From contig CAWHNE010000015.1 in the NCBI GenBank assembly GCA_963830485.1, positions 124,001 to 188,000 of the forward strand: a DNA stretch of 64,000 nucleotides, given 5' to 3'. The stretch is from CAIWHR01 sp963830485 (GTDB lineage: Bacteria; Pseudomonadota; Gammaproteobacteria; Burkholderiales; Casimicrobiaceae). The first letter of the stretch is position 1; each line of letters starts with the position of its first letter. Shown here piece by piece: positions 26,661-34,812 of this stretch. The position numbers and the translations under genes were made by a program. The notes under the pieces are model-generated. The model was not told the origin of the DNA, did not search any database, and was given only the letters and a program-made list of their open reading frames with translations.

Positions 26661-27557
26661 ATGAAGCTGTATCGCAAGACCCTTTTCGCCGTCGTCGCTG
26701 CCGCGTTCGCGGTTTCTGCCCACGCGCAGGAACTCACCGGTACGCTCAAGAAGATCAAGGACACAGGCGCGATCACGATCGGCCACCGCGAGTCGTCGAT
26801 CCCGTTCTCCTACCTCGACGACAAGCAGCAGCCGATCGGCTACGCGATGGACCTGTGCATGAAGATCGTCGACGCAGTCAAGGCCGAGCTCAAGATGCCG
26901 AACCTCAAGGTCAACCTGCAGCCGGTGACTTCCGGCAACCGGATCCCGCAGCTGCAGGCCGGCAACATCGACATGGAATGCGGCTCGACGACGAACAGCG
27001 TCGAGCGGCAGAAGCAGGTGTCGTTCGGCCCGACCTACTTCGTGATCAACGTCACGGCGGCGGTCAAGAAGAACTCGGGCATCAAGAGCCTTGCCGACCT
27101 GAACGGCAAGACGATCTCGACGACCTCCGGCACGACCTCGGTGCCGCTGCTCAAGAAGTACGAGAAGACGAAGAATGTCGACGTCAAGGAGATCTACGGC
27201 AAGGACCACGCGGAATCGTTCCTGCTGCTTTCGCAGGACCGCTCGTCGGCGTTCGTGATGGACGACATCCTGCTCGCCGGCCAGATCGCGAACTCGGGCA
27301 ACCCGGGCGACTACATGATCATCAAGGAATCGCTGCGGCAGGAGCCCTACAGCATGATGATCCGCAAGGACGACCCGCAGTTCAAGGCGCTGGTCGACAG
27401 GACGATCGGCGGCGTGATGAAGTCCGGCGAGATCGACAGGATCTACGCCAAGTGGTTCCTGAGCCCGATTCCGCCGAAGGGCGTCAACCTGAGCTTCGAG
27501 GAAACGCAGGTAATCCGGGAGGCGTTCGCCAACCCGAACGACAAGGGCGTCGAATAG
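26661..27557 (+). CDS. gltI: Glutamate/aspartate ABC transporter substrate-binding protein
   Basis: 298 residues with a signal peptide ending in VSAHA before QEL. The mature protein has the type-2 periplasmic binding fold: GAITIGHRESSIPFSYLDD, then QPIGYAMDLCMKIVDAV, and GNRIPQLQAGNIDMECGSTT, which match GltI-type glutamate/aspartate receptors. It captures the amino acid in the periplasm for the permeases encoded downstream. GGAGG lies close before the ATG. A terminator-like hairpin follows the gene. Confidence 0.92.
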   Translation: MKLYRKTLFAVVAAAFAVSAHAQELTGTLKKIKDTGAITIGHRESSIPFSYLDDKQQPIGYAMDLCMKIVDAVKAELKMPNLKVNLQPVTSGNRIPQLQAGNIDMECGSTTNSVERQKQVSFGPTYFVINVTAAVKKNSGIKSLADLNGKTISTTSGTTSVPLLKKYEKTKNVDVKEIYGKDHAESFLLLSQDRSSAFVMDDILLAGQIANSGNPGDYMIIKESLRQEPYSMMIRKDDPQFKALVDRTIGGVMKSGEIDRIYAKWFLSPIPPKGVNLSFEETQVIREAFANPNDKGVE

Positions 27558-27587
27558 CGGGGTGGCCGACGGTCGCTGACCGACGCG

Positions 27588-27630
27588 AAGGGCCGGACAG
27601 CGGAGGAGCGCTTCCGGCCTTTCGTTTTTC
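27588..27630 (+). terminator. Intra-operon terminator/attenuator after gltI
   Basis: AAGGGCCGGA at 27588-27597 pairs with TCCGGCCTTT at 27613-27622 (one G-U pair), with a 15-base loop and CGTTTTTC after it. It lies 30 bases after gltI and 36 before gltJ. Partial termination here would give more binding protein than permease, a common arrangement in ABC operons. Confidence 0.75.
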
Positions 27631-27666
27631 CGCGGCTGGCACGGGGGTAGGGGAGGAGCGCGGACC

Positions 27667-28405
27667 GTGAAATTCGACCTGGATTGGGGCGTCTTCTTCC
27701 AGGAGATCCCGGGCGGCGGCGAGACGTATCTCGACCTGCTGATCTCGGGCCTCTGGTGGACGCTCGGCGTCTCCGCCTGCGCGTGGATCATCGCGATGGC
27801 GGTCGGCTCGGTGATCGGCACGATCCGCACGACGCAGTCGCCGTGGCTCGTCCGGTTCGGCAATGCGCTGGGTCGAGCTCTTCCGCAACATTCCGCTGCT
27901 CGTGCAGATGTTCCTCTGGTATTTCGTGATCCCGGAGTTCATACCGCCGCTCAAGGCGTGGATCGTCCAGACCAATCCGGCGAACGCGCAGTTCCTGTCG
28001 GCGGTGCTCTGCCTCGGCCTGTTCACGTCGGCGCGGGTCGCCGAGCAGGTCCGCGCCGGCATCCAGTCGTTGCCGCGCGGGCAGCGGATGGCCGGAATGG
28101 CGGTCGGCCTCACTCAGGTCCAGGTCTACCGGTTCGTGCTCCTCCCGATGGCGTTCCGGATCGTGATCCCGCCACTCACGAGCGAGACGATGAACCTGAT
28201 CAAGAACTCGTCGATCGCGCTCACGATCGGGCTCGCCGAGCTCACGTTCCGCTCGCGCGAGATGGGCGAGTACACGTTCCATTTCTTCGAGGCATTCACC
28301 GCGGCGACGCTCGTCTACGTCGTCATCGCGATGACCGCGAACCGCGTGATGGCCGTCGTCGAGCGACGCGTGGCCGTCCCCGGCTACATTGGCGGCGGGA
28401 AGTAG
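27667..28405 (+). pseudogene. gltJ: Glutamate/aspartate permease GltJ, frameshifted (possible sequence error)
   Basis: Inner-membrane permease of the glutamate/aspartate transporter. The first part (MKFDLDWGVFFQEIPGGG) runs in frame from 27667 to about 27870. The rest continues one frame over, from WVELFRNIPLLVQMF through the EAA-loop region RAGIQSLPRGQRMAGMAVGL to the stop at 28405. The junction reads GGCAATGCGCTGGGTCGAG; removing one C near 27871 restores a continuous protein of about 245 residues. Everything either side looks conserved and the partner genes are intact, so an indel error is as likely as true inactivation. The original frame reads on into gltK by chance. Confidence 0.85.
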
Positions 28406-28413
28406 GGGCGGCG

Positions 28414-29097
28414 ATGAACCTCGATTTCGACGTCATCAGCCGGTCGATCCCCTACCTGTGGAAGGGCTTCCTGTACACGGTCCAGCTGACCGCGATCGCG
28501 TCGCTTGGTGGCCTCTTCTTCGGCACGCTGCTCGCGCTCGCGCGGCTCTCTGCGTCGAAGGTGCTGTCGAACGTCGCCGCCGGCTACGTCAACCTGATGC
28601 GGTCGATCCCGCTCGTGCTCGTGCTGTTCTGGTTCTTCTTCCTCATGCCGCAGGTGCTGCAGCTCGTCACTGGCGGCGAGCGGCCGCCGCAGATCGGCGC
28701 CGAGCGCACGGCGATCATCACGTTCATCATGTTCGAGGCCGCGTACTTCTGCGAGATCATGCGCGCCGGCATCCAGTCGATTCCCAAGGGCCAGGTCAAC
28801 TCTGCCTACGCGCTGGGGCTCACCTACGGGCAGGCGATGCGGCTCGTGATCCTGCCGCAGGCGTTCCGCAACATGATCCCGGTTCTGCTCACGCAGACGA
28901 TCATCCTGTTCCAGGACACCTCGCTCGTCTACGTGATCTCCGCCACCGACTTCACCGGCGCCGCCTCGAAGATCGCGCAGCGCGACGGCCGGCTGATCGA
29001 GATGTACCTGTTCGTCGCCGCGGTCTATTTCGTGCTGTGCTACACGCTGTCCTACGGCGTGAAGAACTTGCAGAAGAAGATCGCCGTCATTCGCTGA
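28414..29097 (+). CDS. gltK: Glutamate/aspartate ABC transporter permease GltK
   Basis: 227-residue permease with five transmembrane segments. The first is FLYTVQLTAIASLGGLFFGT (residues 18-37), and the EAA loop is MRAGIQSIPKGQVNSAYALG near residue 113, which docks on the ATPase. The start ATG at 28414 follows gltJ by 8 bases. After the stop comes a palindromic repeat element that separates it from gltL. Confidence 0.9.
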   Translation: MNLDFDVISRSIPYLWKGFLYTVQLTAIASLGGLFFGTLLALARLSASKVLSNVAAGYVNLMRSIPLVLVLFWFFFLMPQVLQLVTGGERPPQIGAERTAIITFIMFEAAYFCEIMRAGIQSIPKGQVNSAYALGLTYGQAMRLVILPQAFRNMIPVLLTQTIILFQDTSLVYVISATDFTGAASKIAQRDGRLIEMYLFVAAVYFVLCYTLSYGVKNLQKKIAVIR

Positions 29098-29099
29098 GG

Positions 29100-29370
29100 A
29101 AGGGTCTGTTCAGGCTATGTTCGCGAACGCGTTGCAGGGCCGAAAACGCGCAGCGCAAGGCGCAAAGGCGAAGGCGGGTCGTGAACCCGGCGAGACTTTG
29201 CAACGCCGCGATAGGCGTTTTCGGCAGCAACCCGAAGGGAACGGGCGCCCTGGGCCGCCACTCAGCGTTGTCCTCCTCGCGAAGACGCCCGGTCTTCGCT
29301 TCGTCGTCCGCCTTGATTGGCGGCCCATGCCACTCGTTCGCGTCTGCGAACATTGCCTGAACAGACCCTT
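29100..29370. repeat. Palindromic MITE-like element (~270 bp) between gltK and gltL
   Basis: The ends are near-perfect inverted repeats: AAGGGTCTGTTCAGGC on the left and GCCTGAACAGACCCTT on the right. The match continues inward with TATGTTCGC versus GCGAACATT. The interior is GC-rich with further hairpins and has a 90-residue open frame on each strand, neither protein-like. No clear target-site duplication was seen. Size, terminal repeats and lack of a transposase gene fit a non-autonomous mobile or REP-like element. It interrupts an operon without breaking a gene. Confidence 0.7.
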
Positions 29371-29373
29371 ACC

Positions 29374-30108
29374 ATGCCCATGATCCACATCGACGATGTG
29401 TCCAAGTGGTACGGCCCGTTCCAGGTGCTGACCGATTGCACGACCAAGGTCGACAAGGGCGAGGTGATCGTCGTCTGCGGGCCGTCCGGCTCGGGCAAGT
29501 CCACGCTGATCAAGTGCGTGAACGCGCTGGAGCCGTTCCAGAAGGGGCAGGTCACCGTCGACGGCATCCCCGTAAACGATCCGAAGACGAACCTGCCCAA
29601 GCTGCGGGCGCGGGTCGGGATGGTGTTCCAGCACTTCGAGCTGTTTCCGCACCTGTCGATCACCGAGAACCTGACGCTGGCGCAGATCAAGGTGCTGAAC
29701 CGCGGCAAGGACGAGGCGGTCGAGCGCGGCTTGAAGCTCCTCGACCGCGTGGGCCTCAATGCGCAGAAGGACAAGTTCCCGGGACAGCTTTCCGGCGGCC
29801 AGCAGCAGCGGGTCGCGATCGCGCGGGCTCTGTCGATGGATCCGATCTGCATGCTGTTCGACGAGCCCACCTCCGCCCTCGACCCCGAGATGATCAACGA
29901 AGTGCTCGACGTGATGGTGCTGCTCGCGAAAGAGGGCATGACGATGATGGTCGTCACCCACGAGATGGGCTTCGCGCGCAAGGTCGCCAATCGAGTCATC
30001 TTCATGGACCACGGCCGCATCGTCGAGGACGCGACCAAGGACGACTTCTTCGGCAAGCCGCGCTCCGAGCGGGCGCAGCAGTTCCTGGCGAAGATCCTCT
30101 CGCACTGA
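29374..30108 (+). CDS. gltL: Glutamate/aspartate ABC transporter ATP-binding protein GltL
   Basis: 244-residue ATPase that powers the transporter. Walker A is GPSGSGKST near residue 34, the signature is LSGGQQQR near 139, and Walker B is CMLFDEPTSALDPEM near 159, followed by the switch His in VVTHEMGFARK. The start at 29374 is right after the terminal repeat of the upstream element, so its ribosome-binding site, if any, lies in the element end. In-frame sequence further upstream is element-derived and rejected. Confidence 0.93.
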   Translation: MPMIHIDDVSKWYGPFQVLTDCTTKVDKGEVIVVCGPSGSGKSTLIKCVNALEPFQKGQVTVDGIPVNDPKTNLPKLRARVGMVFQHFELFPHLSITENLTLAQIKVLNRGKDEAVERGLKLLDRVGLNAQKDKFPGQLSGGQQQRVAIARALSMDPICMLFDEPTSALDPEMINEVLDVMVLLAKEGMTMMVVTHEMGFARKVANRVIFMDHGRIVEDATKDDFFGKPRSERAQQFLAKILSH

Positions 30109-30148
30109 CGCCCGGGCGGCACGGCGGGGCAGATCGGTCGCACCTCCC

Positions 30149-30811
30149 TTGCCGACCGAATTGTCCGAGACCGAACTGAGCGGCATCGAAGCGCGGATCC
30201 GCGCGCTCGAGACGCATACCGGCGTCGAGGCGGTGGCCGCCGTGGTCGAGCGTTCGGATCGCTATCACGGACTGCGCTGGCGGGCGTTCGCCTTCGGCGT
30301 GTCGCTCGCGGCACTCGCCGTCGTCGTGGTCGACGCGGCACGGCCCGACTGGACCGCCGCGCACGCTTCCCTCGTGGCGGCGGTCACGATCCTCGCGACG
30401 GGACTCGCGTGCGCGCTCCTGGCGACGCTTTCGCGGCCGTTCGAGCGGCTCTTCCTGCAGCGGGAGCGCGCGGAGGCCGAGGCGCGTCAGCGCGCGAAGG
30501 CGCTCTTCCTCGAGCGCGAGCTCTTCGCGACGCCGGGCCGTACGGCGGTGCTTCTCTTCGCGAGTCGCTACGAGCGCGTCGCCGTCGTGCTGGGCGATCG
30601 CGCGTACGACGGCCGCGTCACGGCCGCCGAGTGGCAGGCGGTTGTTGCCGCGATGACGCCGCCGTTCCGCAAGGGCGAGGTCGCGCTCGCGTTCGCGGCC
30701 GGGCTCGATGCGCTGGAGGCACTGTTGGTCGAGAAGGGGTTCCGGGGCGACGGCACCGCGCGCAACGTGCTGCCCGACCGGCCGCTCGAGCCGGGCGAGA
30801 GCGATCGATGA
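30149..30811 (+). CDS. TPM-domain membrane protein
   Basis: 220 residues from a TTG start. Two hydrophobic segments (about residues 48-62 and 75-92) precede a cytoplasmic or periplasmic TPM (TLP18.3/Psb32/MOLO-1) domain recognisable from AVLLFASRYERVAVVLGD and the terminal FRKGEVALAFAAGLDAL region. Such proteins commonly occur as a pair with a second TPM protein and LemA. Here the second TPM gene overlaps by ATGA, while LemA is absent. Function is unclear; envelope maintenance is suggested for the family. Confidence 0.72.
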   Translation: MPTELSETELSGIEARIRALETHTGVEAVAAVVERSDRYHGLRWRAFAFGVSLAALAVVVVDAARPDWTAAHASLVAAVTILATGLACALLATLSRPFERLFLQRERAEAEARQRAKALFLERELFATPGRTAVLLFASRYERVAVVLGDRAYDGRVTAAEWQAVVAAMTPPFRKGEVALAFAAGLDALEALLVEKGFRGDGTARNVLPDRPLEPGESDR

Positions 30812-31775
30812 CGGTGGCGTTTGCGCGACTGTCGCTGCGCGCAGGCATCGCGACGCTTCTGCTGGCCGCCGCCACGATCGGCGCCGTCGACGTTCCGTAT
30901 CTCACAGGGCGGGTCGTCGACAACGCCGAGATCCTGAAGCCCGCGACACGCGAGCGGATCGCGGCGCTGGCCAAGGCGCACGAAGACAAGACGACCGACC
31001 AGATCGTGGTGCTGACGATCCCGACGCTCGGCGGCGAGAGCGTCGAGGAATTCGCGAGCCGCGTCTTCACGGCGTGGAAGCTCGGGCAGAAGGGCAAGGA
31101 CAACGGCGTCCTCGTCGTCGTCGCGCCGCAGGATCGGCGGATGCGCATCGAGGTCGGGTACGGCCTCGAGGGCACGCTGACCGACGTCGCGGCGAGCCGG
31201 ATCATCCGCAACGTGATGACGCCAGCGTTCAAGAGCGGCGACTTCGACCGGGGCATCGCCGACGGCGTGGCGGCCGTCGTCGCGCAGCTCGAAGGACAGC
31301 TTGCAGACGCCGGCGCGGCGGTGAAGCTCGCCGACACGTCGAGCGGCGGACGGAAATCGACGTTCGAATTCGACGGCCCCGACCTGCCTTGGTACATGCG
31401 CATCCTGCTCGGCTGCTTCATCTTCGGCATCATCGGCATTTTCACGGTCGTCGGTGTGATGACGCCTGGCATGGGCTGGTTTCTGTACGTGTTCCTCATT
31501 CCGTTCTGGGCGATGTTTCCGATCGTGATCATCGGCCCGCAGGCGACGGTCGCGCTGCTCGCCTTGTACGTGATCGGCTATCCAGCTGCGAAGCTCTGGC
31601 TGGCCCGCCAGCCGTGGTACGCGAAGGCGGCCGAGGAGCTCAAGCGAAAGGGACGACGACCGTCGGCGGCATGGTCATCACCTCCGGCGGCAGCTCGTCG
31701 TCGGGCGGCGGCGGCGGGAGCTTCTCGGGCGGAGGCGGCAGCTCGGGCGGCGGCGGGGCATCGGGCAGCTGGTGA
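30808..31775 (+). pseudogene. TPM-domain protein with Gly/Ser-rich tail (YgcG-like), apparent frameshift near the C-terminus
   Basis: The main part runs from ATG 30808 with a signal peptide, then the TPM domain: TGRVVDNAEILKPATRERI, DQIVVLTIPTLGGESVEE, RRMRIEVGYGLEGTLTD and IIRNVMTPAFKSGDFDRGI. Two or three hydrophobic segments follow (about residues 195-255). The family usually ends in a glycine/serine-rich tail. Such a tail (GGSSSSGGGGGSFSGGGG and a final SGSW) is present but in another frame from about 31650 to the stop at 31775. Without the shift the frame becomes Arg/Ala-rich and runs into the next gene. A single-base deletion near 31640-31660 explains this; sequence error is possible. 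Confidence 0.75.
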
Positions 31776-31824
31776 CGCGTATCGGGTAACATGCGCATCG
31801 TTTCGAAAGACCGAGGGACGGAGG

Positions 31825-32253
31825 ATGATGGGCACGGCATGGCGATGGATCGCGGTGGTGGCGCTGGCATTCACCGCGGACTGCGCGACGGCGGGCGATA
31901 CGGAAGCCGCCGGGCCGCCGCCGCTCTCGTCCGGCGATGCGCGCATCTGCTTCTATCGCGAGACCTGGCACGCGCTGTCCGTGCAGCCCGAAGTCACGGT
32001 GGCGGGTCAGGTCGTGGGGAAGGCGCTTCCCAACGAGTGGTTCTGCGTCGACCGGAAGCCCGGTACTTATGAGGTCTCGACGATCAGCGAGCCCGAGCGC
32101 AAATTCAGCGTGACCCTCGCGGGCGGGCAGACGCGCTACGCAAGCCTGGAGTTCACCGTGACGTGGTTCCTCGTGGCGCACATCAATCCCGAGCTCGTCG
32201 ACACAACGACCGGCGAGAAGGGTATCGTCGGCCTGCGTTACCACAGCTACTGA
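31825..32253 (+). CDS. Secreted DUF2846-like protein
   Basis: 142 residues from ATG 31825 with GGAGG just before it. A hydrophobic leader (WIAVVALAFTADCA) ends near a cysteine, but Asp at position -1 is not a standard lipobox, so lipidation is uncertain. The mature part (ARICFYRETW, GKALPNEWFCVDRKPGTYEV, YASLEFTVTWFL) resembles DUF2846-type small beta-rich lipoproteins of unknown role. The open frame upstream is a read-through of the TPM gene. Confidence 0.6.
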   Translation: MMGTAWRWIAVVALAFTADCATAGDTEAAGPPPLSSGDARICFYRETWHALSVQPEVTVAGQVVGKALPNEWFCVDRKPGTYEVSTISEPERKFSVTLAGGQTRYASLEFTVTWFLVAHINPELVDTTTGEKGIVGLRYHSY

Positions 32254-32272
32254 GACGGACGCGGAGCGGAAC

Positions 32273-33325
32273 ATGCGCATCGAGGACGACGTCAAGCTCG
32301 ATTTCCAGGACGTGCTGATCCGGCCGAAGCGCTCGACGCTGACGACGCGCTCCGACGTCGACATCTCGCGCGAGTTCACGTTCCGGCACACCGGGACGAA
32401 GTACCACGGCATTCCGATCGTCGCGTCGAACATGGACACGACAGGGACCTTCGAGATGGCGCGCGCGCTCGACGCCTTCAAGCTGTCGACGGCGCTGCAC
32501 AAGCACTACGCGCTGCCCGAAGTGGCTGCGTTCTTCGCCGCACTCGAGCGCAAGAGCGCGGCCTTCTACTCGATGGGCATCGCGCGCGCCGACGAGGACA
32601 GGTTCGAGAAGGTGATGCAGGCGGCGGGAAGCGGCGAGCCGGCGGTCCGCTACGTCTGCATCGACGTCGCCAACGGCTATACCGAGAACTTCGTCCGCTT
32701 CGTTAAGAAGATCCGCGACCGTCACCCCCATCTCGTGATCATGGCCGGAAACGTCGTCACCGGAGAGATGACCGAGGAGCTGCTCCTGACCGGCGCTGAC
32801 ATCGTCAAGGTCGGCATCGGGCCGGGGTCGGTGTGCACGACGCGCAAGGTGACGGGTGTGGGCTACCCGCAGCTGTCGGCGATCATCGAGTGCGCCGACG
32901 CAGCGCATGGGCTCGAAGGTCATATCTGCGCCGACGGCGGCTGCGCGACGGTCGGCGACATCGCGAAGGCGTTCGGCGGCGGAGCCGACTTCGTAATGCT
33001 CGGCGGCATGTTCGCCGGCCACGAGGAGTCGGGTGGCGAAATCATCGAGCGCGACGGCACAAAGCTCATGCGCTTCTACGGGATGAGCAGCAAGGCCGCG
33101 ATGGAGCGCTACGCCGGCGGCGTCGCCAAGTACCGCGCGGCCGAGGGGCGCGAGGTGCTGGTCCCCTTCCGCGGTTCCGTCGCGGACACGGTCCAGGAGA
33201 TCCTGGGCGGCGTGCGCTCGGCGTGCACCTATGTCGGCGCGCGACGGCTACGCGAACTCTCCAAGCGGACGACCTTCGTCCGCGTCGCGCAGCAGCAGGG
33301 CAACGAGGTGTTCGGCAGGAGCTGA
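32273..33325 (+). CDS. guaC: GMP reductase
   Basis: 350 residues, close to the 347 of E. coli GuaC. Converts GMP to IMP with NADPH and release of ammonia, returning guanine nucleotides to the adenine branch. The TIM-barrel features are KLDFQDVLIRPKRSTL at the start, the catalytic cysteine loop GIGPGSVCTTR near residue 181, and the phosphate site CADGGCATVGDIAKAFGGGA near 220. It lacks the CBS domains of IMP dehydrogenase. It begins 19 bases after the upstream gene. Confidence 0.95.
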   Translation: MRIEDDVKLDFQDVLIRPKRSTLTTRSDVDISREFTFRHTGTKYHGIPIVASNMDTTGTFEMARALDAFKLSTALHKHYALPEVAAFFAALERKSAAFYSMGIARADEDRFEKVMQAAGSGEPAVRYVCIDVANGYTENFVRFVKKIRDRHPHLVIMAGNVVTGEMTEELLLTGADIVKVGIGPGSVCTTRKVTGVGYPQLSAIIECADAAHGLEGHICADGGCATVGDIAKAFGGGADFVMLGGMFAGHEESGGEIIERDGTKLMRFYGMSSKAAMERYAGGVAKYRAAEGREVLVPFRGSVADTVQEILGGVRSACTYVGARRLRELSKRTTFVRVAQQQGNEVFGRS

Positions 33326-33444
33326 GCGCCTTTTCGGGCTGGCCGATCGCGACTACACTGAGCGGGTGGCGGCGATCTTCGATTCCGAGGGCGCATCGCC
33401 TCGAAGCGGACGGTGGTCGCACGGCGACAGTTAGGAGGGGGAGC

Positions 33445-33639
33445 ATGTTCGATTCCCCGTTCGAATTCTGCAAGGTGTGCAGACAATACGTGCTGCTCGA
33501 CCAGACGCAGCGCCAATGCGCGCGCGAGCACGCGTGCACGGATGCGGCGCTGTGCCCGCTGCGCCAATACTTCACCGGGATCGAATTCGGGAAGGACGGG
33601 AACAACAAGAATGAGCGCCGAGGGCATCCCCGAAAGTAG
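33445..33639 (+). CDS. Tiny Cys-rich (zinc-ribbon-like) conserved protein
   Basis: 64 residues with a strong ribosome-binding site (GGAGGGGG). Cysteines are at FCKVCRQYV (CxxC, residues 8-11), QCAREHAC (18-25) and LCPL (about 35), enough for a zinc site. The C-terminus is charged. I recall similar very short proteins in betaproteobacteria, with no known function. The stop codon sits at the edge of the first REP-like repeat of the RAYT locus. Confidence 0.65.
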   Translation: MFDSPFEFCKVCRQYVLLDQTQRQCAREHACTDAALCPLRQYFTGIEFGKDGNNKNERRGHPRK

Positions 33640-33651
33640 CGTCAGACTCCA
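33635..33651. repeat. REP-like repeat, diverged copy
   Basis: AGTAGCGTCAGACTCCA, a diverged form of the repeat found five more times in the next 1.2 kb, here in the GTCAGACTC orientation. Confidence 0.5.
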
Positions 33652-33745
33652 TTTGTCCGACCGATCGCGGCGGGCCACGCTTGGGGAGCGCGCATAATCG
33701 CGCTTTACGACCCCTCGCACCGGGCATGTCGCATCTCCGAGAAAT

Positions 33746-33764
33746 GTAGGGTCAGACTCGACTA
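33746..33764. repeat. REP-like repeat overlapping the end of the RAYT gene
   Basis: GTAGGGTCAGACTCGACTA. The RAYT stop codon lies inside this repeat, so the last codons of the transposase are repeat-derived. Confidence 0.75.
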
Positions 33765-34462
33765 TTGTCCGGTCGCGCCCGATCCCGGCGCGGCCGGCCC
33801 ATCGGCGCTCGCGCGGCGCGGCGGCTCAACGCCTCGATCTTTCTGCAGAATACTTCGCTGCCCACCGCCCATGCATTCTGCGTCGCGTCCCGGATAGTGC
33901 ACAAGTCCTCTTCCGCAATCGCCGTGCGGAAGAGCTCACGATAGGCGGACTGACGAGCCTCCCGCGAATGGCCGAGCCGGCAATAGACGGCGTGAGGCTC
34001 GACAAGATCGTCCGGCGCGCCACACGCGTTGGCGCGGAAGCTCGACCAGCCGTGGTCACCCGGACTCGCCACCATTCGCGCACGCACCGGATTGAGCTCG
34101 ATGTAGCGCATGCAGGTCAGCAAGTAACGTTCGTCGTCGACGATCGCAGCCTTGTAGCGGCCCTCCCACAGCGTGCCCGTTCTCCGATAGACGGAATTGA
34201 AATATTGCACGTAGACCCGGCCGATCGACTGCATCATCTTCGGCACACTCACGGCGAACGTCGGCGTGATCAGCAGATGGACGTGGTTCGTCATCAGCAC
34301 GTACGCGTGGATCGCGACGGCGCGTCTGCGCGCCGCATCGGCGAGACATTGGCGGAAGAACTCGAGATCGGCGCGTCCACCGAAAATCGGCGCGCGATCG
34401 TTACCGCGCTGAATGACGTGCAGTGGCAGGCCGGGTACGAAGAAGCGCGGCAGACGAGGCAT
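33752..34462 (-). mobile_element. REP-associated tyrosine transposase (RAYT, Y1/HUH)
   Basis: 236 residues. The HUH motif NHVHLL lies near residue 58, preceded by HVIQRGNDR and AIHAYVLMT. The RVYVQYFNSVYRRTGTLWEG segment near 82 holds the tyrosine region and the GTLWEGRYK motif of the family, followed by YIELNPVRARMV. RAYTs are single-copy nucleases that spread REP palindromes instead of themselves. This one is flanked by copies of a GTCGAGTCTGACCC repeat on both sides. The C-terminal tail is Arg-rich. Complete and probably functional. Confidence 0.9.
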
Positions 34463-34528
34463 CCGTTGCAGCGTAGGGCATCGCCGCGCGCCTCGCTATC
34501 GTCCGAAAGTCGAGTCTGACCCTACTTT
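34366..34528. repeat. Copy A of a 163-bp direct duplication (RAYT 5' end plus REP-like repeat)
   Basis: Matches 34543-34705 at an offset of 177 bases, with scattered substitutions. It covers the first 32 codons of the RAYT gene and its upstream repeat AAGTCGAGTCTGACCCTACT at 34507. Confidence 0.85.
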
Positions 34529-34639
34529 TCTTCTTTTTGCAAGATCGGCGCATCCACCGAAAATCGGCGCGCGATCGTTGCCGCGCTGAATGACGTGCAG
34601 CGGCAGGCCGGGTACGAAGAAGCGCGGCGGACGAGGCAT
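34496..34639 (-). pseudogene. Truncated second RAYT N-terminus
   Basis: Lies mainly in copy B of the duplication. ATG at 34639 opens MPRPPRFFVPGLPLHVIQRG, nearly identical to the intact RAYT start, and continues NDRAPIFGG, then loses homology and stops after 47 codons at 34496. It lacks the HUH motif and cannot be active. Confidence 0.8.
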
Positions 34640-34705
34640 CCGTCGCAGCGTAGGGCATCACCGCACGCCTGGCTATCGTCCGAAAGTCGAGTCTGACCCA
34701 ACTTT
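34543..34705. repeat. Copy B of the 163-bp direct duplication
   Basis: Second copy of 34366-34528, ending with the repeat AAGTCGAGTCTGACCCAACT at 34684. Differences from copy A are point changes, so the duplication is not recent. Confidence 0.85.
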
Positions 34706-34803
34706 TTCTTGAAATAGGTCGAGCTGACCGGGCAGTATTGGGCAAAGGCTTCGCCGGTCAGGAGCGTCGCGATGAGGGCGCCCCAGAAGAAGCGAAGGGT
34801 CAT
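34666..34803 (-). pseudogene. 5' fragment of a secreted-protein gene cut off by a REP-like repeat
   Basis: ATG at 34803 opens MTLRFFWGALIATLLTGEAF followed by AQYCPVSSTYF, a good signal peptide with a mature start. The reading frame then enters the repeat at 34707-34684 and becomes repeat-derived sequence. The remainder of the original gene is not visible. The end coordinate is approximate. Confidence 0.5.
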
Positions 34804-34812
34804 GCCAGCCGC

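Noticed and set aside
27872..28413. Frame linking the gltJ start to gltK as one 476-codon protein
   Set aside because: The middle is Arg/Ala/Pro-rich nonsense in the frame that does not encode the permease; the true gltJ continues one frame over.
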